Below, one piece after another: positions 12,546 to 21,257 of a stretch of 64,000 nucleotides of DNA. The notes beneath the pieces are model-generated. The model made no database searches and was not told where the DNA came from. It saw only the letters and a list, made by a program, of their open reading frames with translations. Made by a program: the position numbers and the translations under genes. This stretch comes from Cherax quadricarinatus (lineage: Eukaryota; Arthropoda; Malacostraca; Decapoda; Parastacidae). Within the stretch, counting starts at the first letter, position 1. Every line of letters begins with the position of its first letter. The stretch covers positions 13,983,721 through 14,047,720 of the forward strand of contig NC_091301.1 in the NCBI RefSeq assembly GCF_038502225.1, read 5' to 3'.

Positions 12546-12879
12546 GCAAGTACATTGAAAAAATAATTTTTATATCAGTTTTGTGTACATAACATACAAA
12601 CTTTTTTTTACAGAAGTTTCTAGGGCACATGTTATAGGCACATAAAAGTACACTTTGTAGATTTAGCCTATGATAACCCAACAAAATCAAACCCTGACTT
12701 ATTTCTGATCAGAAGAGACATTCTCCAGTTATTTCATAAACCATTATTAATAAAATTGGCACATTAAAATTTACATAGCCTAAAATCAAGAGAAAACTTA
12801 ATTCGAGGATAACACATCAGCTGTTTTATATGACTGATTACCTACAGTCATTCAAAATACCCAGAACTCACCACATGGA
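12546..12879. other. No gene seen
   Basis: AT-rich sequence between the piggyBac-type element and old LINE pieces; nothing recognised. Confidence 0.5.
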
Positions 12880-13310
12880 GGTGGTTGCTCTTCGAGTTCA
12901 TTGCTGACAGGAGACCAGTGGGATTGGTGCCTGACCCAATGAAACAGAAAGAAGAGTGTTATTGTCTAGTAAAGCACAAAGGGATAAAGTTTGGCAACAC
13001 TGACTGCCAAGCTCCAGGTAGTGGCCCAGAATGTTATGCACTATTGGGCAGACTGGAGTCTCTCCTGTGCCACCAATAGGGAAGTGGCACTACCCAGAAG
13101 GGCCACATCTGCTTACACCGGAGAGTACGTATATGCCCTGAAGGGAAGGGACAACTGATAGTCAGCTGAAAACAGATCCATGGGGCACTCCACAGTGTAT
13201 GGGGTCAAAGACGTATCACCACCGACAACAACCTGGAAGGTCCTTCCTTTCAAAAAGTTGTGCATCCATTGATGGGGAGCAAGTTTACCCACTATTTTGA
13301 CAAATTAGTG
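12880..13310 (-). pseudogene. Decayed Jockey/I-like RT palm fragment (minus)
   Basis: Reading the minus strand down from about 13310 gives APHQWMHNFLKGRTFQVVVG, then GDTSLTPYTVEC, a damaged PQGS-type motif, and ADVALLGSAT, which resembles the residues around the catalytic ADDVAL motif. VAQERLQSAQ and FWATTWSLAVSVAKL follow, as in the palm and post-palm region of Jockey/I-group reverse transcriptases. Several stops and frame changes are present. The orientation is opposite to the related pieces at 13390 and 15190. Confidence 0.6.
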
Positions 13311-13389
13311 GTACATATTGATTGTAGGGGATTGCAGTGCTAGACACCCTTTCTTGGAGCCATCTCTAGGGTCGGTCAGTCCCACATGT

Positions 13390-13590
13390 AGAGCCCTGTT
13401 TCAAACTTTCCCATCATCTTCCCTTTCCTTGCTCACAATCAGGCCTGAAGGCTAGGGTGGATTCATACACAGGGCATGCTTCTACCCTGGACCTTGTAAT
13501 TGGGTGTAGGTTCTTTGCTATGGCTGTTGTCTCTATAGACCCTTCTATGAGGAGTGATCATCTCTCACTCCTTGTCTATTAGTGCAGCCC
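13390..13590 (+). pseudogene. Decayed LINE endonuclease C-terminal fragment
   Basis: One frame reads ASTLDLVIGCRFFAMAVVSI, then DPSMRSDHLSLLVY-stop near 13587. LDL followed by SDH is the end of the apurinic-type endonuclease domain. It belongs with the RT pieces on either side, probably from one rearranged old element. Confidence 0.6.
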
Positions 13591-13659
13591 CTTTGGCCCT
13601 GGTAACTGGTTAGTCTGTGTAGAAAATCACTTGGTTTGGTTGGGAGAACTGGAGTCACT

Positions 13660-13790
13660 AAATAACAAAAAGGCACAATACCGTGACTGGAACGATACAC
13701 AAATAACCCGCACATAAAAGACAGAAGCTTACGACGACGTTTCGGTCCTACTTGGACCATTGACAAAGTCACACTGTGTAACTGGAGTCA
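13660..13790 (-). repeat. Penelope-terminus-like dispersed repeat (minus)
   Basis: It contains CCGTGACTGGAACGATACAC, AAATAACCCGCACATA, and a short hairpin GGTCC-AAGTA-GGACC followed by GAAACG when read on minus. Relatives lie at 25715-25840 (+), 37345-37445 (-), 53125-53165 (-), 58035-58185 (+) and 59155-59340. Assignment to Penelope termini rests on resemblance to the ends of the element at 54853-57097. Confidence 0.45.
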
Positions 13791-14345
13791 CTCCCTCTCT
13801 TATTATAGCCTTCCCCAGGCCTTGTGCTGGAGGATGATCTCACATCTATTCAAGGGGTCCTGCTAGAGGCAGGCTGCCATTTATTTCCATTCATTTTACT
13901 TTTGTTCATGCCCATGTTCCCTGATGGGTTTAAGAGTATCTCCAGGCAGCGAAAACACATCGGTGAGCATGGGCTCAGTGGCTTAAGTTGACCTTCAAGG
14001 CCACTGCAGCTCGCCTACTGAAAGACAGATGCTTTTTGAAAATATCAGACTTCTTTCTATTCTCTCTTCTTTTGGGCTTCTGCTATTTGGGCATGGGGTT
14101 TCTTTCTGTGTTAGGGTCAAGAACAGTAGGCCCTTACCCCATGCTGGGGGATGGTGCCATGCCACTTTTGCCTTGGGATAAAGGAGGGGTCCTGTAGCTC
14201 AATCACTAGCACACTCAGCTCATACACTGAGGTCTGGGGCTCAGTTCCCGGTATGAATGGAAACATTGGGAAGTGTTTCCATAGGACACCTGCTGTCCAT
14301 GTTCACCTATCAGTAAAATATGTACCTGGTTGTTAAACATTGACT

Positions 14346-14560
14346 GGTGTGGATAGCATCTGGAGTATATCTGGAAAGGGTTTCAGAGGTCAATGTCCAA
14401 TGTCCCTGCAGCCCAGTCTGTGACCAGGCCTCATGGTGGATCAGGGCCTGATCAACCAGGCTGTTACTGCTGGCTGCACACAACCCGACATATGAACCAT
14501 AGCCTGGCTGGTCAGGTACTGACTTTAGGTGCCTGTCCAGTGCCTTCTTGAAGACAACCT
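14346..14560 (-). repeat. Family C LINE 3'-end fragment inserted in SINE
   Basis: Minus reading gives FKKALDRHLKSVPDQPGYGS, then YVGLCAASSNSLVDQ, matching the region 23665-23870 of the family C LINE. Confidence 0.7.
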
Positions 14561-14610
14561 GGGGACAAAATTGACCTAATTTGCCTGAAATACTCTGGAG
14601 CCAAACAGAT

Positions 14611-14765
14611 ACTTGAAGGTGGTGCTGGATCAGCCGGGTTGTGGTTGGTATGTTGGACTGTGTGCGGCCAGCAGTAACATCCTGGTTGATCAGGTCCTGA
14701 ACCACTGGGGAGGCCTTGTCGTGGACTGGACCATGGGGGCATTGTTCCCCTGAATACTCTCCAGG
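14611..14765 (+). repeat. Second family C LINE 3'-end fragment (opposite orientation)
   Basis: Contains TGTGCGGCCAGCAGTAACAT, GGTTGATCAGGTCCTGAACC and GGACTGGACCATGGGGGCA, corresponding to the reverse complement of the same family C tail. Confidence 0.6.
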
Positions 14766-15189
14766 TAGATAACAAGAGGCTTTCTATATAGTAGTATGTC
14801 ACTGATATCAGCTAGGCCTGTATACCTTGCAGATGTAGAAATAATTATTATTATTTGAATTGTTTGCAGGTTTCTTTGGGCTTGCATGTGGCCTACCCCT
14901 CTCCTCTTTCTTCCAGGGTGGTCAAATGGGGTCCTCAACCCCCTACAGAACCCGAGGTTGATTGCCGGGTGCAGGCATTCCCCTTCAGTCCCCACAAACC
15001 AGGCAATCTCCCATCTTTCCTCCAAGAGAAGTTAATATCCCATACTCACTCTTGCTCCATCTACCCCACTCCCCTTTTGTTTTAATGATATGATGGTGAT
15101 ATTCAGTGCCAGGTGATCTGAGGGTGTTCTGCCTGAGATGTGAAAGCACTCACTATGGTTCCTTTTCAGAACCTGGGCTAAGATGCTAC

Positions 15190-15440
15190 GCAAACAGGTT
15201 CTTACAGACCAGTTTCCTTGCTGCTGCCCTGCATAGGTAATGTGATGGAGCGACTAATGGCTGCCCGTGTGTCATGGTGACTAGAGGGACACGACAGTTA
15301 CCCAAAAACAAAAGTGGTTTACATGAGGGCCACTCCACCCTTTACTCCCTACTTCAATTTGTAGAGATCACACCTGAATAGTTTGAGAGCTGGGAAATTC
15401 TTTTAGCGGTCTTGGACCTGTGTGGAGCATTTGAATGGCA
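15190..15440 (+). pseudogene. Decayed Jockey/I-like RT fragment (fingers motifs)
   Basis: Reads SYRPVSLLLPCIGNVMERLM, AARVSW-stop-LEGHDSYPK and, after a frame change, EILLAVLDLCGAFEW. The last corresponds to the RT motif around the first catalytic Asp (DLxxAFD). With the pieces at 12880-13310 and 13390-13590 it suggests one old element, now scrambled. Confidence 0.65.
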
Positions 15441-16126
15441 TTATAAATAACTCATTACAGTATGCAATCTACTTGGGAATATTTTTGCAACAAAATTCAT
15501 ATCTGTATGATGGATGACCCTTGTCAGTTTAGCGATTTATTCCATAATAACATTACCAGATGATTAAGCTAGAAAAAATCATTACTTCTATAATGAATTG
15601 GATCTGTGCTCCAGTTCCCCAAATTGAGCCTGAATACCTTCCATCCTCCCCTCCCCCAGGCTCTGTATAATCCCTATGGTGATGAGTATTCCAGCCAGCG
15701 ATACCTGCTACAGCCAGTGATGCATTCTAGTTTTCCATCCAGGGATGTATCCTAGTGTTCCAGCCAATGATACAGCCTAGTGTTCCAGCCAGTGATGCAG
15801 CCTAGTGTTCCAGTCAGTGATGCAGTCTAGTATTCCAACCAGTGATGCAGTCTAGTGTTCTGGCTAGCAATGCAATCCAGGCCCATAGGAGTCATCTCTC
15901 ACAATCCAAATTCCAAACATGCGAGTATTGATTAAATAAACTCTGGCTATGTTACCTGCTAATTCTTAACCCAGACTCACACACATTCATTGCTGTTCCT
16001 TAATGGTAAATAGTAACAGTGGTTAACAGAACATGTAAATTAAACATGATAGCATGCCTGCAGTACGCTGTAGAGTATAGTATTAACAATGAATGTCGAT
16101 GCTATATTCAACACTGCGAGGCTGCC
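15441..16126. repeat. Non-coding stretch with a 25-bp minisatellite
   Basis: 15600-15675 carries part of an I-LINE-type short repeat. 15690-15880 is a degenerate tandem array of about eight units of 25 bp with core CAGTGATGCAGCCTAGTG. The remainder to 16126 shows nothing recognisable. Confidence 0.6.
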
Positions 16127-16413
16127 CCCTCAAACGTTCCTTGATGCTGGTGAGGTGCTCTTGTTCTAAGGAATTGGACCAACACTCGAATTCTCTGAAT
16201 AAAGCCTCAATGCCTTCCATTTTCCCAGGTGCTGTGTGACTTGTGTGTGTTTAGCGCTCCGTGAATGTAATAATAATGCCCATCAAGGGAGGTGTCCTGT
16301 TTGTGAGGGGGGCTCTTGATTCAAGGAAATGGGACAGTTTTCCTTTTCTTGTACTCCTTCATTTCATATTCACTGACCCCCACAGGTTTGGAGCTTCCCA
16401 ATGAAAATACTGT
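16127..16413 (+). repeat. Short I-LINE-derived repeats at the insertion site
   Basis: 16127-16275 has the 5'-type motif CTCAAACGTTCCTTGATGCT with GGTGAGGTGCTCTTG and the 3'-type TTTAGCGCTCC plus AATGTAATAATAAT. 16296-16413 is a partial second copy (GGGGGGCTCTTGATTCAAGG). The full I-like LINE at 16427 is inserted next to it. Confidence 0.6.
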
Positions 16414-16426
16414 TGTAAGTGATGTC
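16414..16426 (+). repeat. Target-site duplication, left copy
   Basis: TGTAAGTGATGTC, repeated exactly at 23626-23638; the two copies bound the I-like LINE. Confidence 0.85.
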
Positions 16427-17150
16427 CTCTTCAAGGGGGGCTCCTTGGCGTGGTGAAGAGGCTCTTGGTCTGAGGAATTAGACCTGTCGGTCTTCTTCCT
16501 CAGACCGAACCTAATTACCCCCCAATCTCCCCTCCCCTATCCCATCCTCCCCTTTTTCCTTTCCTCCTCCTCCTCCCCACCCCTCCCTTTTGCCCTTCCT
16601 CTTTTTGGCCTTTGGGATTTCTCCCACAGGCGCGCTAGTTCCTAGGTAGGGGAAAGGATACCAGGGTCCATCCCATTCCGTTGAGGTTCTTGGCGGTGGC
16701 GTAGTTTGCCGTGGAATCTGGATCGCCTGGGGATGTCCCGATCCCTCTCCGGTATCCCGGAGTAGGTTTGGGTGTCTTTCGGGCGACGGGTGTATCTCTG
16801 GAAGCCACCTTTCGGATTCCGGGGGTGGTGGCCGAAGGAGGTATGCTTTGTGGCGGATATCCGACCGCCCTCTCTTTTGTCCACCGAGGTAGCTCGGCAG
16901 ATGTGAGGTTGCTATCCCGGATTGTTAGTTTACTAGCATGATGGGTAGGGTATGGCACGGGTTCCATGCTGCATCTGCGCTACTTGCGGTGCTGAGGTCC
17001 TCTTGGGCGCGGAGGGAGATTTCTGGCCCTTTCATTCCTCCTAGGAACTATCCCTCCCCGGTCCCCCCTTTTTTTATTCTTTTTTATTTTTATTTTCTTT
17101 TCTTCTTTCTTTTTTTTTTCTAAAAACAAAAAGAAAGAGGTAACCTAACC
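16427..17150 (+). promoter_or_regulatory. 5' UTR (probable internal promoter region) of the I-like LINE
   Basis: It runs from the TSD to the ORF1 ATG. The first 100 bases (CTTCAAGGGGGGCTCCTTGG, GGTCTGAGGAATTAGACC) are shared with short dispersed repeats across the window. A pyrimidine-rich stretch (17070-17120) precedes the start codon. LINEs of this type carry promoters in the 5' UTR; no specific promoter element can be proved here. Confidence 0.5.
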
Positions 17151-18875
17151 ATGGCAGCCCTAGTCCATGAACCTCCTACCCCCGGGCCCCTTCTTGATAC
17201 CGCACCCCGTTCTGACCCCGCCTCGTCTTTGGACCACTCTTCAGACACTCCTCATGCCTCTGTACCTCTTGCCGGTGCTGTTTCCTCACCCGCTTCAGGT
17301 ACTGAGGCCTTGACTGATTCCTTTGATTTATCGGACCTTCGCTCTCCTCTGACTATGCTTCCGGCCTCTCTCTCTACGGTGCGGCAATTTTCAAATCACC
17401 GACCCGTTCCACGTCGGACCAACTCTGGTCCCACGCCTAAACGCCAACGACAATTACCTGCTGATGATACTTCTCCACCTTCTCGTTCTTCTCAGAAACG
17501 ATCGACACGTCCTTCACTACCTTTCCACGCTCAGTTTCAGACTGAACAATGGACTAAATTCTTCACTTTATGTCTGACTTCCTCTACTGCCTATCTTTCT
17601 GACCACAGTATTGGCAAGGCACTCCTACGCCATGTTGGTAAAGATATTTCTTTTCATGCTCTTAAGAGCGGTACGCGCATCATCACCGTACAGAATGCTA
17701 CCCAGGCTCATGAGCTCTCTCGTCTTTCCCATATCGATACTGTTCCTGTCACTCTTGAAAAACATCATTCCCTCAATTCTTGTAGTGGTACCGTCATTCT
17801 GCCCCATACCATAGTTCAACAAAATTTCCAGACATGTGGCACTGACATTCTTGAACAGCTGGAACTCCAAGATCTCCCAATCCTCAAGGTAGACACTTAC
17901 GTTCTTCCTGCCCGTGGGCGGAGACGATACCCTAGCAATGTGGCTCGTTTAACTTTTGACAGCCGAGAACTCCCATCCTCAGTTTATATAGCAGGACATC
18001 GGTTACAAGTCCGAAAGGTGATCCCTACACCGCAACAGTGTAGAAATTGCTGGCGATTTGGCCATCCAGCGAAATATTGCAGATCTATCGCCGAATGCCC
18101 AGTCTGTGGTGCCGATGACCATTCTAATACGTCTTGCAATCGATCTCCCTCTTGCCTTAACTGTCATGAGGCTCACCCTTCGTACTCTCGCCGTTGTCAA
18201 GTCTATTTAAACGAGCGGGAAATCCGTTACCTCAAAGAGACAGAAGGTTTCCCTTATGCCATGGCAGTTTCTCATCTCCGCCTCCAAGGGAGACTCCCAC
18301 GTGTTTCTTATTCCCGTGTTTCAAAACGTCCCCCCACTTCTGGTATCCCATCTTCTACACCCACCTCTGTGGTTACCTCTCCCATAGTCACTCCTGTATC
18401 TAATCCTTTTGCTGTCCTCGGCTCAGACGTCCCTACTTCAATGCCTCGGTCTGATCTTGCTTCTTCGTGTTCTCTCTCACAAGCCTCAGTAGCAACGAGA
18501 TCTCGTATGACACCTCCCAATCGTCCCTCTACTTCCCAAAAGTCAAAAAAAGATCCGTTAACACCTACCCATCTTCCACCTCCTCATTTTACCCTCCCTG
18601 TCTCTGTCCCTGGTTCTCCCCCTCTCACTGGCTCTGTTACAAGTGTAGAGGTTCACCCTCCTCCTCGTACTGTACCTTCCTCCCCTGTTCCCTCCCAAGT
18701 TTCTTCCTCTTCTGCCACCTCCCAGGTTTCTGCCTCTTCTGTCCCCTCCCACGCTTCTCCAGTTCCCTCCACCTTTTCGCCCCCCCCTACCTTGGTACAG
18801 TCCAATACAGTTCCAATCTTTACTCATCCTCCCCCTACCGTTTCCCATACGATGTCTCCCATACGATGTCTCTGA
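17151..18875 (+). CDS. ORF1 (gag-like nucleic-acid-binding protein) of the I-like LINE, truncated by a 14-bp duplication
   Basis: The ATG at 17151 follows ACCTAACC and opens a 574-codon frame. The N-terminus is Ser/Pro/Thr-rich and disordered, the middle is globular, and three zinc knuckles follow. CRNCWRFGHPAKYC lies at residues 297-310, CPVCGADDHSNTSC at 316-329 and CLNCHEAHPSYSRRC at 335-349; the first two fit C-x2-C-x4-H-x4-C. This is the arrangement of ORF1 in I/Jockey LINEs, which coats the RNA. A Ser/Pro-rich tail follows. The frame ends early at 18873 because CCCATACGATGTCT is duplicated in tandem (18844-18857 and 18858-18871). After it, the original C-terminus continues in another frame to SNPSSP-stop at 19072. 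Confidence 0.88.
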   Translation: MAALVHEPPTPGPLLDTAPRSDPASSLDHSSDTPHASVPLAGAVSSPASGTEALTDSFDLSDLRSPLTMLPASLSTVRQFSNHRPVPRRTNSGPTPKRQRQLPADDTSPPSRSSQKRSTRPSLPFHAQFQTEQWTKFFTLCLTSSTAYLSDHSIGKALLRHVGKDISFHALKSGTRIITVQNATQAHELSRLSHIDTVPVTLEKHHSLNSCSGTVILPHTIVQQNFQTCGTDILEQLELQDLPILKVDTYVLPARGRRRYPSNVARLTFDSRELPSSVYIAGHRLQVRKVIPTPQQCRNCWRFGHPAKYCRSIAECPVCGADDHSNTSCNRSPSCLNCHEAHPSYSRRCQVYLNEREIRYLKETEGFPYAMAVSHLRLQGRLPRVSYSRVSKRPPTSGIPSSTPTSVVTSPIVTPVSNPFAVLGSDVPTSMPRSDLASSCSLSQASVATRSRMTPPNRPSTSQKSKKDPLTPTHLPPPHFTLPVSVPGSPPLTGSVTSVEVHPPPRTVPSSPVPSQVSSSSATSQVSASSVPSHASPVPSTFSPPPTLVQSNTVPIFTHPPPTVSHTMSPIRCL

Positions 18876-19072
18876 ATTCCGAAACACTTGAAGCAATCTC
18901 GGAATATATTGCAGAAACCAAACCATCAATGGACACTGATCCACCCTCTGTTCCTTCTCTCTCCTCTCCTCCATCTGCGCAACTCCTTTCTTCACAGCGC
19001 ACCGTTCCTTCGCTGCTTGAACGTTTTCCACTGCCTCCGCATGTGGACTTTTCTAACCCCTCTAGTCCATAG
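18872..19072 (+). pseudogene. Displaced C-terminal end of ORF1
   Basis: In the frame opened by the 14-bp duplication the sequence reads MSLNSETLEAISEYIAETKP, then a Ser/Pro-rich stretch, VPSLLERFPLPPHVDF, and a stop at 19070-19072. It ends 44 bases before the probable ORF2 start at 19117. Confidence 0.7.
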
Positions 19073-19116
19073 GAACCCTTACCTGTGGATTTCAAGTATC
19101 TTTATCATTGCCAATC

Positions 19117-20530
19117 ATGGCCTATTTACAGTGGAATATATGTGGCCTCGGGTAATCGGGGTGAGCTTCAGATGTTACTCTCCCAGTTTTCCCCTGTTGG
19201 TGTTTGCTTACAGGAACCAAAATTACACTCTGCTGTTATCTCTCCCATCTCAGGCTATAATTTATTGTATTCTTCAGATCCTTTTCCTGATGGGACCTTT
19301 AATGAAAGTGCCCTTCTTCTATGCACTGATATTCCGTACCATCAGCTATTTGTTCATACTTCGCTGCATTACACAGCAGCCCGTATCCACTTGCATAGGT
19401 GGTATACGCTCTGTTCTTTATATCTCTCTCCTTCTCGAGCATTATCTATTCCAGATATTGCCTTTCTTGTTTCGTCATTACCGCCACCGATTCTGTTACT
19501 TGGTGATTTTAATGCCCACCATTTCCTCTGGGGGGGTCTCACTGTGATTCCCGTGGAATTCAGTTAGAGGCTTTTCTTGCCACCTACCCCCTCCATGTTT
19601 TAAATACAGGTACTCACACCCATTTTGATCCTCGGACTCATACTCTCTCTTGCATCGATCTCTCAGTCTGCTCTTCCTCCGCCGCATTAGACTTCACTTG
19701 GTCTGTTCTCCCGGACTTACATGACAGCGATCATTTCCCAATCATTCTTACTTCCCCTTCATATTCACCACCTCTTCGCATCCCACGCTGGCAATTTGAT
19801 CAGGCAAATTGGAACCTTTACTCACACCTAACTGTTTTTAGAGAGGTTCCTTCTTCGTCCTCCATCGATGAGCTTTTACACCTCTTCTCGTCCTCCATTT
19901 TAACCGCAGCTTCTCATTCTATACCCCAAACTTCGGGCAGGCATTCTCAGAAATGCGTGCCTTGGTGGTCGCCTGCTTGTGCTCGTGCAGTACGTTTGAA
20001 ACGCACTGCATGGGGCAGGTACCGGTACAATAGAACCACAGAGAGACTCCTTGATTTTAAACAGAAGCGTGCGATCGCTCGCCGTGTCATCCGTGATGCT
20101 AAACGCACTTGCTGGCGAGATTATGTCTCCACCATCACCTCTGCTTCCTCTATGAGTGCAGTCTGGAAAAAAGTACGAAAACTGAGTGGTAAATATTCTC
20201 CTGACCCGGCTCCTGTTCTGCGGGTTGCCGGTGTTGATATAGCAAACCCACTAGATGTTGCCAATGAAATTGGCAATCATCTGGTCCATATTTCTCAGGG
20301 ACGCCATCTATGCCCCTCATTTCTTTCCTCAAAGTCTGCCAGAGAGTTAGCACCCTTGGACTTTTCTTCTCTCAGAGAAGAACAGTATAATGTGCCTTTT
20401 ACACTGCAAAAACTGGAGGCAACACTCTCAGCTTGCCGATCATCGGCAGCTGGGCCCGACGACATTCATATTCGTATGCTACAACATTTACATCAGTCAG
20501 CCCTTGCAGTCCTATTACGCCTTTACTTCC
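19117..20530 (+). pseudogene. ORF2 5' half of the I-like LINE: endonuclease and linker, two frameshifts
   Basis: The probable start ATG at 19117 gives MAYLQWNICGL. A frame change near 19145 moves to GNRGELQMLLSQFSPVGVCL and QEPKL, then LLLGDFNAHHFLWG near 19497 (endonuclease GDFN motif). A seven-G run at 19530-19536 appears one base short and shifts the frame again. It continues SRGIQLEAFLATYP, HDSDHFPIIL near 19721 (endonuclease SDH), WQFDQANW, VPWWSPACARAVRLKR near 19957 and AAGPDDIHIRMLQHL near 20450. The last is the motif just before RT. The endonuclease nicks the target DNA. Homopolymer length makes a sequencing error possible at 19530. Confidence 0.82.
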
Positions 20531-21257
20531 ACTACAGGGACAGCATCGTGGAGTTCGACCGCGAGGCAGCTGCCAGGTGTGCCACAGGCAGTGTGTACTC
20601 AGTTCCTCAAGCTTCAACATCCGTGCACACGAGGGCCTGGGATCTTCAATCAACTTGGCGTCCACCAGGACGCTGACATGTCCCTAGGACAGCTCTCCAT
20701 CGGGCTGCTAACGGAGTCACTGGCTTCTTGGACCTCTTGGGGAGGGTCGATGGTGCTCGTGCAAGCAGCATATCCCGGGGCAACTTGCTGCTGTTTGCAA
20801 TGGCTGTCTACCGAGGAGAGACAGGCACCTAGCAACATCTGTTGTTGGGGCATTGGATGAATTCCCTACTATGTTTGTTAACTGCTCATTACTCTGTAAT
20901 TTGTCTATGATTGTAATCATGTCATAACGTGTTTATCATTCATTACCTTTGAAACTTGTCATGATTGTGACCAGCTCTACCTGGAGCTCATTACCTTTGT
21001 AAATTCTCATGATTAATGTGTTTATGATTCATTACCTTTGCAATTATTCATGAGTGTGACCAGCTCAACCTGGAGCTCATTACCTTTGTAACTTGGTCAT
21101 GATTATGACCAGATCTAGTTCATTACCTTTGTAACTTGCTCAGCTATCAAAACTTTGGAGTCCAGTCCCTGGACCAATTATGTACCTCTGTAATCTATTG
21201 ACTACCGCCCACAGGATGGGTATGGGGTGCATAATAAACATATTAAACTAACTAAAC
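20531..21257 (+). repeat. Insertion inside ORF2 of the I-like LINE
   Basis: The coding sequence stops matching a LINE after ALAVLLRLY (about 20527) and resumes at LTSAVCKVMERLV (about 21258), with roughly 40 codons of expected RT sequence missing. The insert has five copies of CATTACCTTTGNAACTTG-like sequence at 20941, 20989, 21030, 21078 and 21121 with GTGACCAGCTCTACCTGGAG between. It ends with ACAGGATGGGTATGGGGTGC and AATAAAC. The same end is found at 49310-49370 and 57428-57500. I do not recognise a protein in it. Confidence 0.7.

Larger units (their letters stand above)
14188..14851 (+). mobile_element. tRNA-derived SINE split by two LINE-tail insertions
   Basis: Head at 14188-14260 with an A-box-like TAGCTCAATCACTAGCAC and a B-box-like GGCTCAGTTCCCGG. 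The body has GTTCACCTATCAGTAAAA and ACCTGGTTGTTA. The middle (GACAAAATTGACC) reappears at 14565-14610, and the tail (TATGTCACTGATATCAGCTA) ends at 14851. Compared with the intact SINE at 36851-37140, the interruptions are 14346-14560 and 14611-14765. Both are pieces of the family C LINE 3' end, in opposite orientation. Confidence 0.7.

Noticed and set aside
12885..13079. 64-codon plus-strand frame
   Set aside because: The minus strand here carries RT palm motifs; the plus frame is a shadow.
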